From: Candidatus Thorarchaeota archaeon
GTDB lineage: Archaea; Asgardarchaeota; Thorarchaeia; Thorarchaeales; Thorarchaeaceae
Direction of reading: 5' to 3'
Length of the DNA stretch: 43,661 nucleotides
Assembly (NCBI GenBank): GCA_016840855.1
Contig: JAEORO010000134.1
Span: 1-43,661 of the forward strand
Shown: positions 23,211 to 29,964 of the stretch, piece after piece
Layout of the letters: each line of letters starts with the position of its first letter
Position numbering within the stretch: position 1 is the first letter of the stretch
Made by a program: the position numbers and the translations under genes
The notes under the pieces: model-generated
Seen by the model: the letters and a program-made list of their open reading frames with translations, nothing else
Database searches by the model: none
Told to the model about the DNA's origin: nothing

Positions 23211-23753
23211 ATGTCATCAGATGATTCTGACAAGAAAAAGATCATCAGTGTCACGATGAGTCAATCATTGGTCAACCGGATTGATGATCTTGTACAAGAG
23301 AGGGTAGGTCGTTCTCGAGCCCAGCTGATAGAGGATGCAGTAAGATGGTTCTTAGACTTCACAGTCCACAAATGGAATGAACGCGGTGTTTATGTCAGCT
23401 CATTTAGAGCTGTCTTCGAGTCTGAAACATTATCATCATTGTTCTTCTCTAAATTTACACCTACCGACCAGTATGAACTTGGAGAAACTGCAGGGAGTCA
23501 ATCACCAATTGCAGATGTTGTACGTCTATTCTATGGCGGCGACCCAACACACAAGGAGAGTCGCGAGCTCGTTCTCAAACTTCTTCAAGAGAATGGATGG
23601 GGTTCCATTTCTCTTAATGATGATCTAATTGTTATTGGAAGCCCATTTTATCCAGCTCCCTTTATTCGAGGGTATCTTGAATCTTTACTCAAAGTGAAAC
23701 TAGATGTGGTAGAAACTACATCTAAGGAGAATGTAGCTTTACGAATCAAATAA
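23211..23753 (+). CDS. Ribbon-helix-helix DNA-binding protein with extra C-terminal domain
   Basis: A 180-residue protein. Residues about 9-50 match a CopG/NikR-type ribbon-helix-helix (KKIISVTMSQSLVNRIDDLV...GRSRAQLIEDAVRWFLD). The remaining 130 residues form a domain of unknown type with helix and strand alternation, possibly a ligand or dimer domain. RHH proteins bind DNA as dimers through the first strand. The start is set by GGAGG at 23198-23202, 8 nt before the ATG. It probably regulates its own promoter and that of the divergent gene at 22792, since their 5' ends are superposed. Confidence 0.82.
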   Translation: MSSDDSDKKKIISVTMSQSLVNRIDDLVQERVGRSRAQLIEDAVRWFLDFTVHKWNERGVYVSSFRAVFESETLSSLFFSKFTPTDQYELGETAGSQSPIADVVRLFYGGDPTHKESRELVLKLLQENGWGSISLNDDLIVIGSPFYPAPFIRGYLESLLKVKLDVVETTSKENVALRIK

Positions 23754-23801
23754 AGATGAAACTAATCGACCACAAATATCTATATCACGGAAGGAGTGAA
23801 T

Positions 23802-24227
23802 CTACCATTCTTGGCCAATCTCAAGTATCTCAAATTCACTCTCGTATAGACCTGGAATACTCTCAATGGTCGTTCTAATCGTTGCTTGTTTTTCCTTGAT
23901 GGCATCTGCTGAAAAATAGACTTCATAGATGCAACGATTCTGTTCAAAGCAGAAACCTGTAGTGAATAAGACCTTGAGATCATGCTGCTTGAAAAGCTGA
24001 GTCATCGTCTGCATTAACGCAGGATTGACTTTCTCGACTTCAAGCCTTACACGAGCTCCACCTTCTTTGGTCATAGGGATGAGACGAATTTCCCCTGACC
24101 TCTCGAAGTAGATTACCATCGCCGCCTTCATATCTTGTAGTTCTGGATTTTTGAAGAAGTCTTCTGGAAGGCGAATCTCCCTCTTATTATGAACGTCCGC
24201 AATCATTCCCTTTGTAATACCGGCCAA
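23802..24227 (-). CDS. AbrB-like DNA-binding domain fused to an ACT-like domain
   Basis: A 141-residue protein. Residues about 5-52 (KREIRLPEDFF...MVIYFERSGEIRLIPM) resemble an AbrB/SpoVT swapped-hairpin DNA-binding domain. Residues about 58-138, with the strand-helix-strand-strand-helix-strand order, look like an ACT ligand-binding domain. Thus it is a probable one-component transcription regulator that senses a small molecule. The start is TTG at 24227, supported by GAGGCG 6-7 nt upstream; an ATG 7 codons later has no such site. It is divergent from the desulforedoxin gene, with a perfect palindrome between them. Confidence 0.72.
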   Translation of the reverse strand: MAGITKGMIADVHNKREIRLPEDFFKNPELQDMKAAMVIYFERSGEIRLIPMTKEGGARVRLEVEKVNPALMQTMTQLFKQHDLKVLFTTGFCFEQNRCIYEVYFSADAIKEKQATIRTTIESIPGLYESEFEILEIGQEW

Positions 24228-24280
24228 GCATATCGCCTCTTACCTATGGTACTGCTTGAAGGTTTTATCTGTATTTGAGT

Positions 24281-24301
24281 CTTTAGCGAGTGTCGCTAAA
24301 G
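24281..24301. promoter_or_regulatory. Perfect 21-bp palindrome, candidate operator
   Basis: CTTTAGCGA, spacer GTG, TCGCTAAAG: 9-bp arms, perfectly inverted. It lies between the divergent AbrB-ACT regulator and the desulforedoxin gene, just upstream of the likely TATA box of the regulator (GATAAAAC on the minus strand near 24262-24269). It is a natural binding site for the regulator. Confidence 0.5.
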
Positions 24302-24319
24302 AGTAATCTCGTAAAAGCG

Positions 24320-24329
24320 TACACGTGTA
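24320..24329. promoter_or_regulatory. Second palindrome TACACGTGTA near the desulforedoxin promoter
   Basis: A perfect 10-bp palindrome, about 15 bp upstream of the TATA-like TTAAAAATA at 24345-24353. Possibly a second operator or an activator site; short palindromes can also arise by chance. Confidence 0.3.
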
Positions 24330-24344
24330 GAGGCTTTCAAATCA

Positions 24345-24353
24345 TTAAAAATA
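24345..24353 (+). promoter_or_regulatory. TATA box of the desulforedoxin gene
   Basis: TTAAAAATA. Transcription would start near 24374, which excludes the upstream TTG at 24354 and supports the ATG at 24420. Confidence 0.5.
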
Positions 24354-24419
24354 TTGTCAGAAAGCCATAAATTGTACTGTTTCACGAATTTTCGAGTTAA
24401 TATTGGAGGAACTCACAAA

Positions 24420-24542
24420 ATGGCAAAAGAAGGCGGAATCTATGTTTGTGATGTGTGTCAACAGGTTGTCTTGGTTCAGAAGTCTGGAGTAGGAACTCTA
24501 GTTTGCTGCAACCAACCTATGCGACTTTATGAGGACGATTAG
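24420..24542 (+). CDS. Desulforedoxin (small rubredoxin-like iron protein)
   Basis: A 40-residue protein with C10-x2-C13 and the adjacent pair C29-C30, the classical desulforedoxin iron site. Sequence around them (GIYVCDVCQQVV and GTLVCCNQPM) closely follows desulforedoxin and the N-terminal domain of desulfoferrodoxin. The superoxide-reductase domain is absent, so this is the stand-alone electron carrier form, a homodimer in Desulfovibrio gigas. The ATG is chosen because GGAGGA at 24405-24410 precedes it and a TATA box lies at 24345. A longer in-frame TTG start at 24354 is unlikely. It probably serves in oxygen or superoxide defence or redox transfer. Confidence 0.85.
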   Translation: MAKEGGIYVCDVCQQVVLVQKSGVGTLVCCNQPMRLYEDD

Positions 24543-24629
24543 ACTTAGCTGGTATTTCGGACTCTTCATATTTTATTTCAAGAAATGGAAATGAACCATT
24601 TTCTGTGAATAGATATGTTATTTTCACAC

Positions 24630-24647
24630 TTGACAATGTTTATATTG
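24630..24647 (+). promoter_or_regulatory. Promoter of RPB5-like gene 1 (duplicated element)
   Basis: TTGACAATGTTTATATTG, TATA at 24639-24646. Fifteen of its first 16 bases match the element at 25281-25298 before the second copy. Confidence 0.55.
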
Positions 24648-24687
24648 CCTCTAGAGGGGCGAAGCCAACGCTTCTTGGGGTGTATTA

Positions 24688-25251
24688 GTGATGATAGAGC
24701 TGCCCAGTAATGTAATCAGGACAAGAAGTCTTCTTAATTTGAGGTCTTTTTCAGTCAACGAAGTTTTTGAATACGATGACAGATATGTAATGTACCCCAC
24801 AAGAGAATTTCAAGGAGTAGTCCAAAAATACGTTATCTGGATACTTAAAGATTCTAAAGTAATTGGAGTCGCCTCTATAAAGGATCTTGCTCGTGAAATG
24901 GAAGAAACTGAATCTCAACGAGGGATGCTCGTTGGTGGACTCAGGTTCACTCCTGCTGCAAAGAAGATGGCTAAGATATCCCGGGTTGAACTGGTTGATG
25001 GTGGATATGCTTCATTCGAACTCTTTGAACATGAATTAGTGCCGACACATATCATCGCAAAAGATGAAGAACTGAAACTTGTTCTGAATTATTATGGTAT
25101 CAAAAAGAATCAACTTCCTAGAATTCATCGAGACGACCCCGCTGTCAAAGTACTAGGTGCACGACCTGGGCAGGTTATTCGGATTGAACGTAACAGTCCT
25201 ACAGCTGGTCAGAGCTTTTACTATCGTCTAGTAGTTGACTCAACAAGTTAG
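24688..25251 (+). CDS. rpoH: RPB5-like RNA polymerase subunit H, long form, copy 1
   Basis: A 187-residue protein. Residues about 113-184 are the RpoH/RPB5 assembly domain: HELVPTH, YGIKKNQLPRI, DP, GARPGQVIRI and SPTAG..YYRLV. Ordinary archaeal RpoH consists of this domain alone, about 80 residues. Here about 110 further residues come first. Their order KYVIWILKDSKVIGVASIK, RGMLVGGLRFTPAAKKMA, ELF-EHELVP matches, segment by segment, the jaw domain of eukaryotic RPB5 (VGVKTMK, GIFVYQNNITPSAMK, HELVPKH in yeast). RPB5 is a core subunit near the downstream DNA. No rpoB gene is adjacent, unlike most archaea. Start GTG 24688 or ATG 24691, after GGGGTG. Confidence 0.88.
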   Translation: MMIELPSNVIRTRSLLNLRSFSVNEVFEYDDRYVMYPTREFQGVVQKYVIWILKDSKVIGVASIKDLAREMEETESQRGMLVGGLRFTPAAKKMAKISRVELVDGGYASFELFEHELVPTHIIAKDEELKLVLNYYGIKKNQLPRIHRDDPAVKVLGARPGQVIRIERNSPTAGQSFYYRLVVDSTS

Positions 25252-25280
25252 TCTTTATTGCATATCAAAAATTCAATTCT

Positions 25281-25298
25281 TTGATAATGTTTATATCA
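25281..25298 (+). promoter_or_regulatory. Promoter of RPB5-like gene 2 (duplicated element)
   Basis: TTGATAATGTTTATATCA, TATA at 25290-25297. Nearly identical to the element before copy 1, so the promoter was duplicated with the gene. Confidence 0.55.
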
Positions 25299-25326
25299 AA
25301 GGCTTTGAAACTGGTCATCATCACGG

Positions 25327-25902
25327 GTGTTTTCTAAATTGCCAAATCTGCCTGAAATACCAGCTATTGTAATGAAGACCAGAGCACTACTCGCACTCAG
25401 AGGTTTTACAACTACCGAGCTTCTTGAGTATGATGATCGGTACGTACTACATCCATCAAAACTGGTGAAGGACGTCTTGCGAAAGTATGTTGTCTGGATT
25501 TTAAAGGAAGAGAAGGTTATCGGTGTCGCATTAGTGAGAGAGGTCGTCAAGGAGATGGAAGAAACTGGGTCTCAACGAGGTATGCTTGTTGGTGGGTCTC
25601 GGTTTACTCCTGCATCCAACAAGTATGCGAAAGTTTCCAAGGTTGAACTTGTGGAAGGTCATTATGCTTCATTTGACCTTTTTGGACATGAAATAGTACC
25701 ACCTCATGTTATAGCTGAAGAAGCAGAAATTCAATTGGTTCTTGAGCACTATGGCATCAAGAAAACCCATTTACCAAGAATTCAAAGCAGAGACCCAGCA
25801 GCCCGTGTCTTGGGTGCTCGCCCTGGTCAAGTGATTCGCGTGGAGCGGTTGAGCCCTACCGCCGGACTATCATATTATTATCGATTGGTTGTCGACTCTT
25901 AA
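25327..25902 (+). CDS. RPB5-like RNA polymerase subunit H, long form, copy 2
   Basis: A 191-residue paralogue of the gene just upstream, about 60% identical by my hand count over 175 aligned positions. The assembly domain spans about 121-190 (HEIVPPH, YGIKKTHLPRI, GARPGQVIRV, SPTAG, YYRLVV). The N-terminal jaw-like part has WILKEEKVIGVALV and RGMLVGGSRFTPASNK. Differences cluster in the N-terminal 50 residues, around 66-78, and after the LF motif, so the copies may contact different partners. Start is GTG at 25327, about 10 nt after the expected transcription start. Whether both are polymerase subunits, or one has a regulatory role, is unknown. The convergent gene ends 2 nt after its stop. 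Confidence 0.86.
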   Translation: MFSKLPNLPEIPAIVMKTRALLALRGFTTTELLEYDDRYVLHPSKLVKDVLRKYVVWILKEEKVIGVALVREVVKEMEETGSQRGMLVGGSRFTPASNKYAKVSKVELVEGHYASFDLFGHEIVPPHVIAEEAEIQLVLEHYGIKKTHLPRIQSRDPAARVLGARPGQVIRVERLSPTAGLSYYYRLVVDS

Positions 25903-25904
25903 TT

Positions 25905-26681
25905 TTAGATTGCTATTAGTCCCATCCAAAATGCAGCTAGAAATATTATCATACAAGTAATCAGGGGCAGTGTGATATTATCAGTACCTTTTGGACTCAC
26001 AAATTCCACTGTTGTTGCAGAAATTGCTCCGACCAATGCTAGCACAATCATTTCAAACCAGAGAACATTTCCTCCTACAATGAATACAGGGCTAGCCAAA
26101 CTAAATATTCCGAACCACCAGAACGCCAGAAGAGAACCAAAGAATCCGAATATGAAAACTGCAAGTGTACCTGGTACACTCCGGTTTGATCCAAAGATGA
26201 CTCTAGTTGTGGTGCGACCATATCTCATACCAATTGGAGCACTCATTCCATCACCAAACATCATAATGTGAATTGCAGCTGCTGGAATGAAATAGAGTTC
26301 TTGATACCCAGTAAAGGTGAATATTCCAGTGAGTAGTGTTATTGAAACCGCATACCAGAATGGTCCTCTAACACTATTATGTTCTAAATCCTCAGGTCGA
26401 GCCATCGCAGCAAAAAATCCACTAAATCTTTCAGTATTTGCAAGAGCAAGCATGATAACAAACGTTAACGCGACAAGGGTAGCTACCCAAGGGTGAGGAT
26501 AATAAGGCACAGTCCAGATTGCAGCTCCAGCAAAGAGATGCACAATTCGTCTTGTTGTTTCTGAACCAAGATTGCGCCTCTTTCTTGTTATATCTGCTAT
26601 TGTTAGAATTATTACAGCATAGAACACGGCGATGAAGTAAACAACAATATCCTCAAGTACAATCGAGAACTCCACTTGCAT
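25905..26681 (-). CDS. Dolichol/phytol kinase-like membrane protein (SEC59/VTE5 family)
   Basis: A 258-residue protein with about seven membrane helices. Family motifs near the C-terminal half: MFGDGMSAPIGMRYGR (DG motif), SVPGTLAVFIFGF, and EFVSPKGTDNITLPL, as in SEC59-type dolichol kinases, phytol kinases and the related CDP-alcohol group. These enzymes phosphorylate polyprenol-type lipids with CTP. In an archaeon it may recycle the lipid carrier used for N-glycosylation, or salvage geranylgeraniol. ATG at 26681. The CinA-like gene lies 63 nt upstream in the same direction. Confidence 0.82.
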   Translation of the reverse strand: MQVEFSIVLEDIVVYFIAVFYAVIILTIADITRKRRNLGSETTRRIVHLFAGAAIWTVPYYPHPWVATLVALTFVIMLALANTERFSGFFAAMARPEDLEHNSVRGPFWYAVSITLLTGIFTFTGYQELYFIPAAAIHIMMFGDGMSAPIGMRYGRTTTRVIFGSNRSVPGTLAVFIFGFFGSLLAFWWFGIFSLASPVFIVGGNVLWFEMIVLALVGAISATTVEFVSPKGTDNITLPLITCMIIFLAAFWMGLIAI

Positions 26682-26744
26682 GACAGTTCCACTCTCTGAA
26701 GAATCGAACTAAACGAGTGAATATATCTATCGGCAGGTTACAAC

Positions 26745-27593
26745 TTACTTTTCCGCTGGTTTAGAAGTAACTCCTGTAGATTTCTCCAAACTTGAGATTG
26801 CTTCCTCAACAAGCATTTTCAATTCGCTAACATCATTTCCTCGAGCTGATATCCATACCCTGATTCCCTTTGATGTCCCATATGGCTTTGGCAGTGATTT
26901 GATATACACACTTGGAATTTCTTTCATTACGAAGTCAATCGCTGGAGCAAACACAGACTCATCTTTCATTTCAAATTCAACAATTTGTTCATGGAATTTT
27001 TGAACGACATTTTCCTCTATCCAAGGAATCACAGAATCTTGGAAGATAAATTTCAGCTCAGCAGGAACTCCAGGGAGACAGAAAATGGTGATATTTCCAT
27101 CTTGAATTATCACACCTGGTGCGCCTCCTACACGATTATCAAGTGGTTTGGCTCCCTCTGGAAATTGAGCCATTTTTCTTCTGGCTTCAGTGAAATCTGG
27201 TGCTGTGACAATGCCTTTTTCATATAGTGACTTGTATTGACGCCTAATGATTTTTGCAGCATCTTGATTTTCAACAATTTTCCTTCCAAGAGCTTTTGCT
27301 AATGCTGCCAGTGTCATGTCGTCATGTGTTGGACCTAAACCTCCAGAACTAACTATCACATTACAAGACTCTCGAAGGAATCTCAACGCATATCCAATTT
27401 CTTCCATTTCATCTCGTACCGACACGAGTCTTCTAATCTGAGCTCCTAATCCGACTAGTTTGGTTTCCATCCAGTTTGAGTTCGTGTCCAGCACGATACC
27501 ATCTAGGACCTCATTACCAATTGCCATGATTCCTACAGTGAGTACTCCTTCAATTGAATTCCTACTATTCACAAGATCACATCCTCGATTCAA
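26745..27593 (-). CDS. CinA-like / molybdopterin-binding domain protein (COG1058)
   Basis: A 282-residue protein. GIMAIGNEVLDGIVLDTNSNWM near residues 21-42 and SSGGLGPTHDDMT near 82-94 are the signatures of the MoaB/MogA-type domain in CinA. The region FCLPGVPAELKFIF near 170-183 completes it. The amidase (CinA C-terminal) domain is absent. Some family members hydrolyse nucleotide substrates such as ADP-ribose or FAD; the activity here is not proven. The start is TTG at 27593, overlapping the HD gene's stop by 4 nt. A GTG at 27572 with GAGG about 10 nt upstream is an equally good choice. Confidence 0.85.
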   Translation of the reverse strand: MNRGCDLVNSRNSIEGVLTVGIMAIGNEVLDGIVLDTNSNWMETKLVGLGAQIRRLVSVRDEMEEIGYALRFLRESCNVIVSSGGLGPTHDDMTLAALAKALGRKIVENQDAAKIIRRQYKSLYEKGIVTAPDFTEARRKMAQFPEGAKPLDNRVGGAPGVIIQDGNITIFCLPGVPAELKFIFQDSVIPWIEENVVQKFHEQIVEFEMKDESVFAPAIDFVMKEIPSVYIKSLPKPYGTSKGIRVWISARGNDVSELKMLVEEAISSLEKSTGVTSKPAEK

Positions 27594-28240
27594 AGTTTCA
27601 ACTCAACATCAAGACATCTTGACATTTCTCTAAGAGTATTCAGTCGCTTTTGAGCAAGCTTAATCCCCCGTTCCGTCACCATGCATTTTGCAATATCTGA
27701 TGCAAGAGGAAGAAAGTTTCTGAGACTCTCTGCTATCTGTACCATACTTCTTCCGGGTTCAATTCGAACACCATTTAGGATATATTGTATAAGCCCTATC
27801 ATCCCAAGTTTAAGGATCTTATCCGCCTCCCAAAGAACCTGCGCCTCAATTGGTTCAAGTGCTTCTTTGATTGTCAAGCCAACATGCTTCTGTATTGTAT
27901 CTGAAACCCTAGCTATTATCTCAATATCTACACCTTCTGCTGAAAGGATGTCTTCAGCTAGCTTAGCACTCACAACTCCATGATGCTGTGCAGAAATGCC
28001 CCCAACTCCAGGTTTTGCCAAGTCGTGCAACCATGATGCCAATATGACGATTTCCATATTCGCATTAGTTTCATCTGCAATATACTTAGCAAGATTAACC
28101 ACTTCTTTAATATGGTCAAATCGATAGTTGTAGAGTGGGGCTACTTGTTTTTCGCCAGCAGTTCTCCATTCTTCAATTGCTGCTTTTCTAGTTGAAGACT
28201 CAACAATCATCATTAGATTGTGCTCAATGTTCTCCTTCAT
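27590..28240 (-). CDS. HD-domain phosphohydrolase
   Basis: A 216-residue protein with the HD metal motifs in order: H43 in FDHIKEV, H72-D73 in LHDLAKPG, H86-H87 in QHHGVVSA, and the Asp of ADKILKLG near 140. HD proteins hydrolyse phosphate esters of nucleotides or related molecules; the substrate cannot be told. Its stop overlaps the CinA-like start by 4 nt, so the two are probably translated together and may act on related nucleotide compounds. ATG at 28240. Confidence 0.87.
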   Translation of the reverse strand: MKENIEHNLMMIVESSTRKAAIEEWRTAGEKQVAPLYNYRFDHIKEVVNLAKYIADETNANMEIVILASWLHDLAKPGVGGISAQHHGVVSAKLAEDILSAEGVDIEIIARVSDTIQKHVGLTIKEALEPIEAQVLWEADKILKLGMIGLIQYILNGVRIEPGRSMVQIAESLRNFLPLASDIAKCMVTERGIKLAQKRLNTLREMSRCLDVELKL

Positions 28241-28331
28241 CTTGGGTCAACGAGAAACACAAATGTTGTGGTGCTTAAGAATTGTATCAATGAGTATACC
28301 AATTTTGTGAACTCAGACTAGTACCGAATCA

Positions 28332-28784
28332 TCAGGTTGCCAGAAGTTTTCTAATATGATCTGCAGCTAGGTTCTTATCTGTAACATATTTAGTGAAAGT
28401 TTTCTTCTTTGCTTCTTCTATACAGGTCATTAAATTGTTCAGATCTTTACACCAAATCAAGTAGCCACGAGATGCCATCTCATGAATCAGTTGAGCTTGA
28501 TGACCTTCCATGAGGGTTGTGTTCTCCACCACAACAAGTTTGAGCCCACGAGTAACACATTCCATAGTTGTGCCTGCGCCGCCTGTGCTCACGACAACTG
28601 AAGCTTTTTGATATGCTTCACTAAGGCTCTTTAGATATCGGAAGTATCTGAAATGCTTTGGAATATACATTCCTCTACCTATCTGTCCAACAACCTGCTC
28701 TTCTAGCACGCCACTCCGAACCAATTCATCCATTTTCGAAATTAGAGGGTCATAATGAGCTGTTCCAACAGTAACAAAAATCAT
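28332..28784 (-). CDS. Alg13/PssE-like glycosyltransferase subunit (GT28 C-terminal half)
   Basis: A 150-residue protein with the donor-binding half of GT28 enzymes: MIFVTVGTAHYDPL at the start, STGGAGTTMECVTRGLKLVVVEN and EGHQAQLIHEMASRGYL. Eukaryotic Alg13 and bacterial PssE have this form. It works with a membrane partner to add UDP-GlcNAc-type sugars. The ORF extends 18 codons further up, to 28838, but the ATG at 28784 overlaps the partner's stop as ATGA and matches family starts, so I chose it. Confidence 0.85.
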   Translation of the reverse strand: MIFVTVGTAHYDPLISKMDELVRSGVLEEQVVGQIGRGMYIPKHFRYFRYLKSLSEAYQKASVVVSTGGAGTTMECVTRGLKLVVVENTTLMEGHQAQLIHEMASRGYLIWCKDLNNLMTCIEEAKKKTFTKYVTDKNLAADHIRKLLAT

Positions 28785-29263
28785 AGTAACTGACCTCCGT
28801 AGATCACACCTGGATTTTTTTCTGCGAGCTCTTTCCACTGAACCATGAAAAGACTTACTCTTCCAAGAAGTAAACGTCCGGTCTTTGAAAGTGACTCAAC
28901 ACGTGACATACTTTCTATGAATACTGTTGGTATACGAAGTGCCCTAGCAGAATAGAATATTGGAACTGTCATTCCTGTTCCACAACTGACTATCAAGTTC
29001 GGTCGAAGTACTAGCAGATAGATGAATGAAAGGAAGAGCGTGAGAATTGTACGAATCACAGACATCAGTCGAGAATCTTGAGGTAACAACCTAGGTGTGA
29101 GAACACGAAGTACTCTCCCTTTTAGACGAATCTGCTTTGGTGTCAATCTATCGAGAAGACCGGTGATGTAGATATATTCAAAATCTTCCCCTAAGGAATC
29201 CACTAGGGCAAAAGTCTGTGCAGTGTGGCCTCCTCTACCCAACACAACTGCTATCTTCTTCAA
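28781..29263 (-). CDS. Alg14/PssD-like glycosyltransferase subunit (membrane anchor)
   Basis: A 160-residue protein with GRGGHTAQTFALV near residues 9-21, one hydrophobic helix (about 64-85), and LIVSCGTGMTVPIFYSARALRIPTVFIESMSRVESLS. This is the acceptor and anchoring half as in Alg14 and PssD, which recruits the soluble Alg13-like half to the membrane. The start is TTG at 29263, with GAGGT 6 nt upstream. The downstream gene overlaps by 4 nt, so the two halves are translated together. The target may be a lipid-linked glycan. Confidence 0.87.
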   Translation of the reverse strand: MKKIAVVLGRGGHTAQTFALVDSLGEDFEYIYITGLLDRLTPKQIRLKGRVLRVLTPRLLPQDSRLMSVIRTILTLFLSFIYLLVLRPNLIVSCGTGMTVPIFYSARALRIPTVFIESMSRVESLSKTGRLLLGRVSLFMVQWKELAEKNPGVIYGGQLL

Positions 29264-29421
29264 TGGTGTACCTCAGATGCTGACTCATTGACCTTACTGA
29301 TAAAGGGTTTTCCTAATTAACTAAGTTCAAAATCAGCCTTTTTTATTTGGAAATGGATTCGGTTAAATCTAATTGGATATGATAATCCATAAGTAGGATC
29401 AAATACTGATTGAGGAGTTAG

Positions 29422-29964
29422 GTGGAGAACATGCCCAAAGATAAGCCTAAGACAGGAGAAAATGTGTTTATTTCAGATACAGCAGTAATTTATCACGATG
29501 TAGAAATAGGGGACAACAGTAGAGTCTTTGATTTTGTTGTGCTAAGAGAGGGAACTCGTATTGGCAAGAACACAACTATTGGAAATGGTGTCTGTGTAGA
29601 AACCGATGCCAAAATAGGTAACCATTGCAGCATCGTTTCTCAGTGTCACATCACCAACAATATCGTCATTGAGGACTATGTGTTCTTTGGTCCTAATGTG
29701 ACAACTGTGAATACATGGAAGATTGGATACAAGCGCCCTGACATAAAAGCAATTACAGAAGCTCCAATCATAAGACGAGGTACTCGTATTGGCGGAGGTG
29801 CCACAATTCTACCAAGAGTGGAGATTGGCGAGGAAGCTCTCATAGCCGCCGGTGCAGTAGTGACAAGGAATGTTGGAACAAGAGAGGTTTGGGCTGGAAA
29901 TCCAGCTCGTTGTATCGGTACAGTTCCAGAGGAAGAGTGGCTACCACAAAAAATGCCTAGCTAA
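29422..29964 (+). CDS. Left-handed beta-helix (hexapeptide repeat) acyltransferase
   Basis: A 180-residue protein with hexapeptide repeats (I/V-G/x-x-x-x) from about residue 20 to 150, forming a left-handed beta helix. NTWKIGYKRPD marks a loop inserted between repeats, and AGAVVTRNV and GNPARCIG are typical of the end of the helix. It resembles sugar N- or O-acetyltransferases such as WbpD/WlbB, which act on UDP-amino sugars. The start is GTG at 29422 after GAGGAG; ATG at 29431 is an alternative. The gene precedes a series of glycan genes and may supply an acylated amino sugar. Confidence 0.85.
   Translation: MENMPKDKPKTGENVFISDTAVIYHDVEIGDNSRVFDFVVLREGTRIGKNTTIGNGVCVETDAKIGNHCSIVSQCHITNNIVIEDYVFFGPNVTTVNTWKIGYKRPDIKAITEAPIIRRGTRIGGGATILPRVEIGEEALIAAGAVVTRNVGTREVWAGNPARCIGTVPEEEWLPQKMPS

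Noticed and set aside
24354..24419. N-terminal extension of desulforedoxin from a TTG
   Set aside because: It would start upstream of the likely transcription start and ignores the good GGAGGA site before the ATG at 24420.
28785..28838. Eighteen extra codons before the Alg13-like protein
   Set aside because: They overlap the Alg14-like gene, and the ATGA junction and family start favour the internal ATG.
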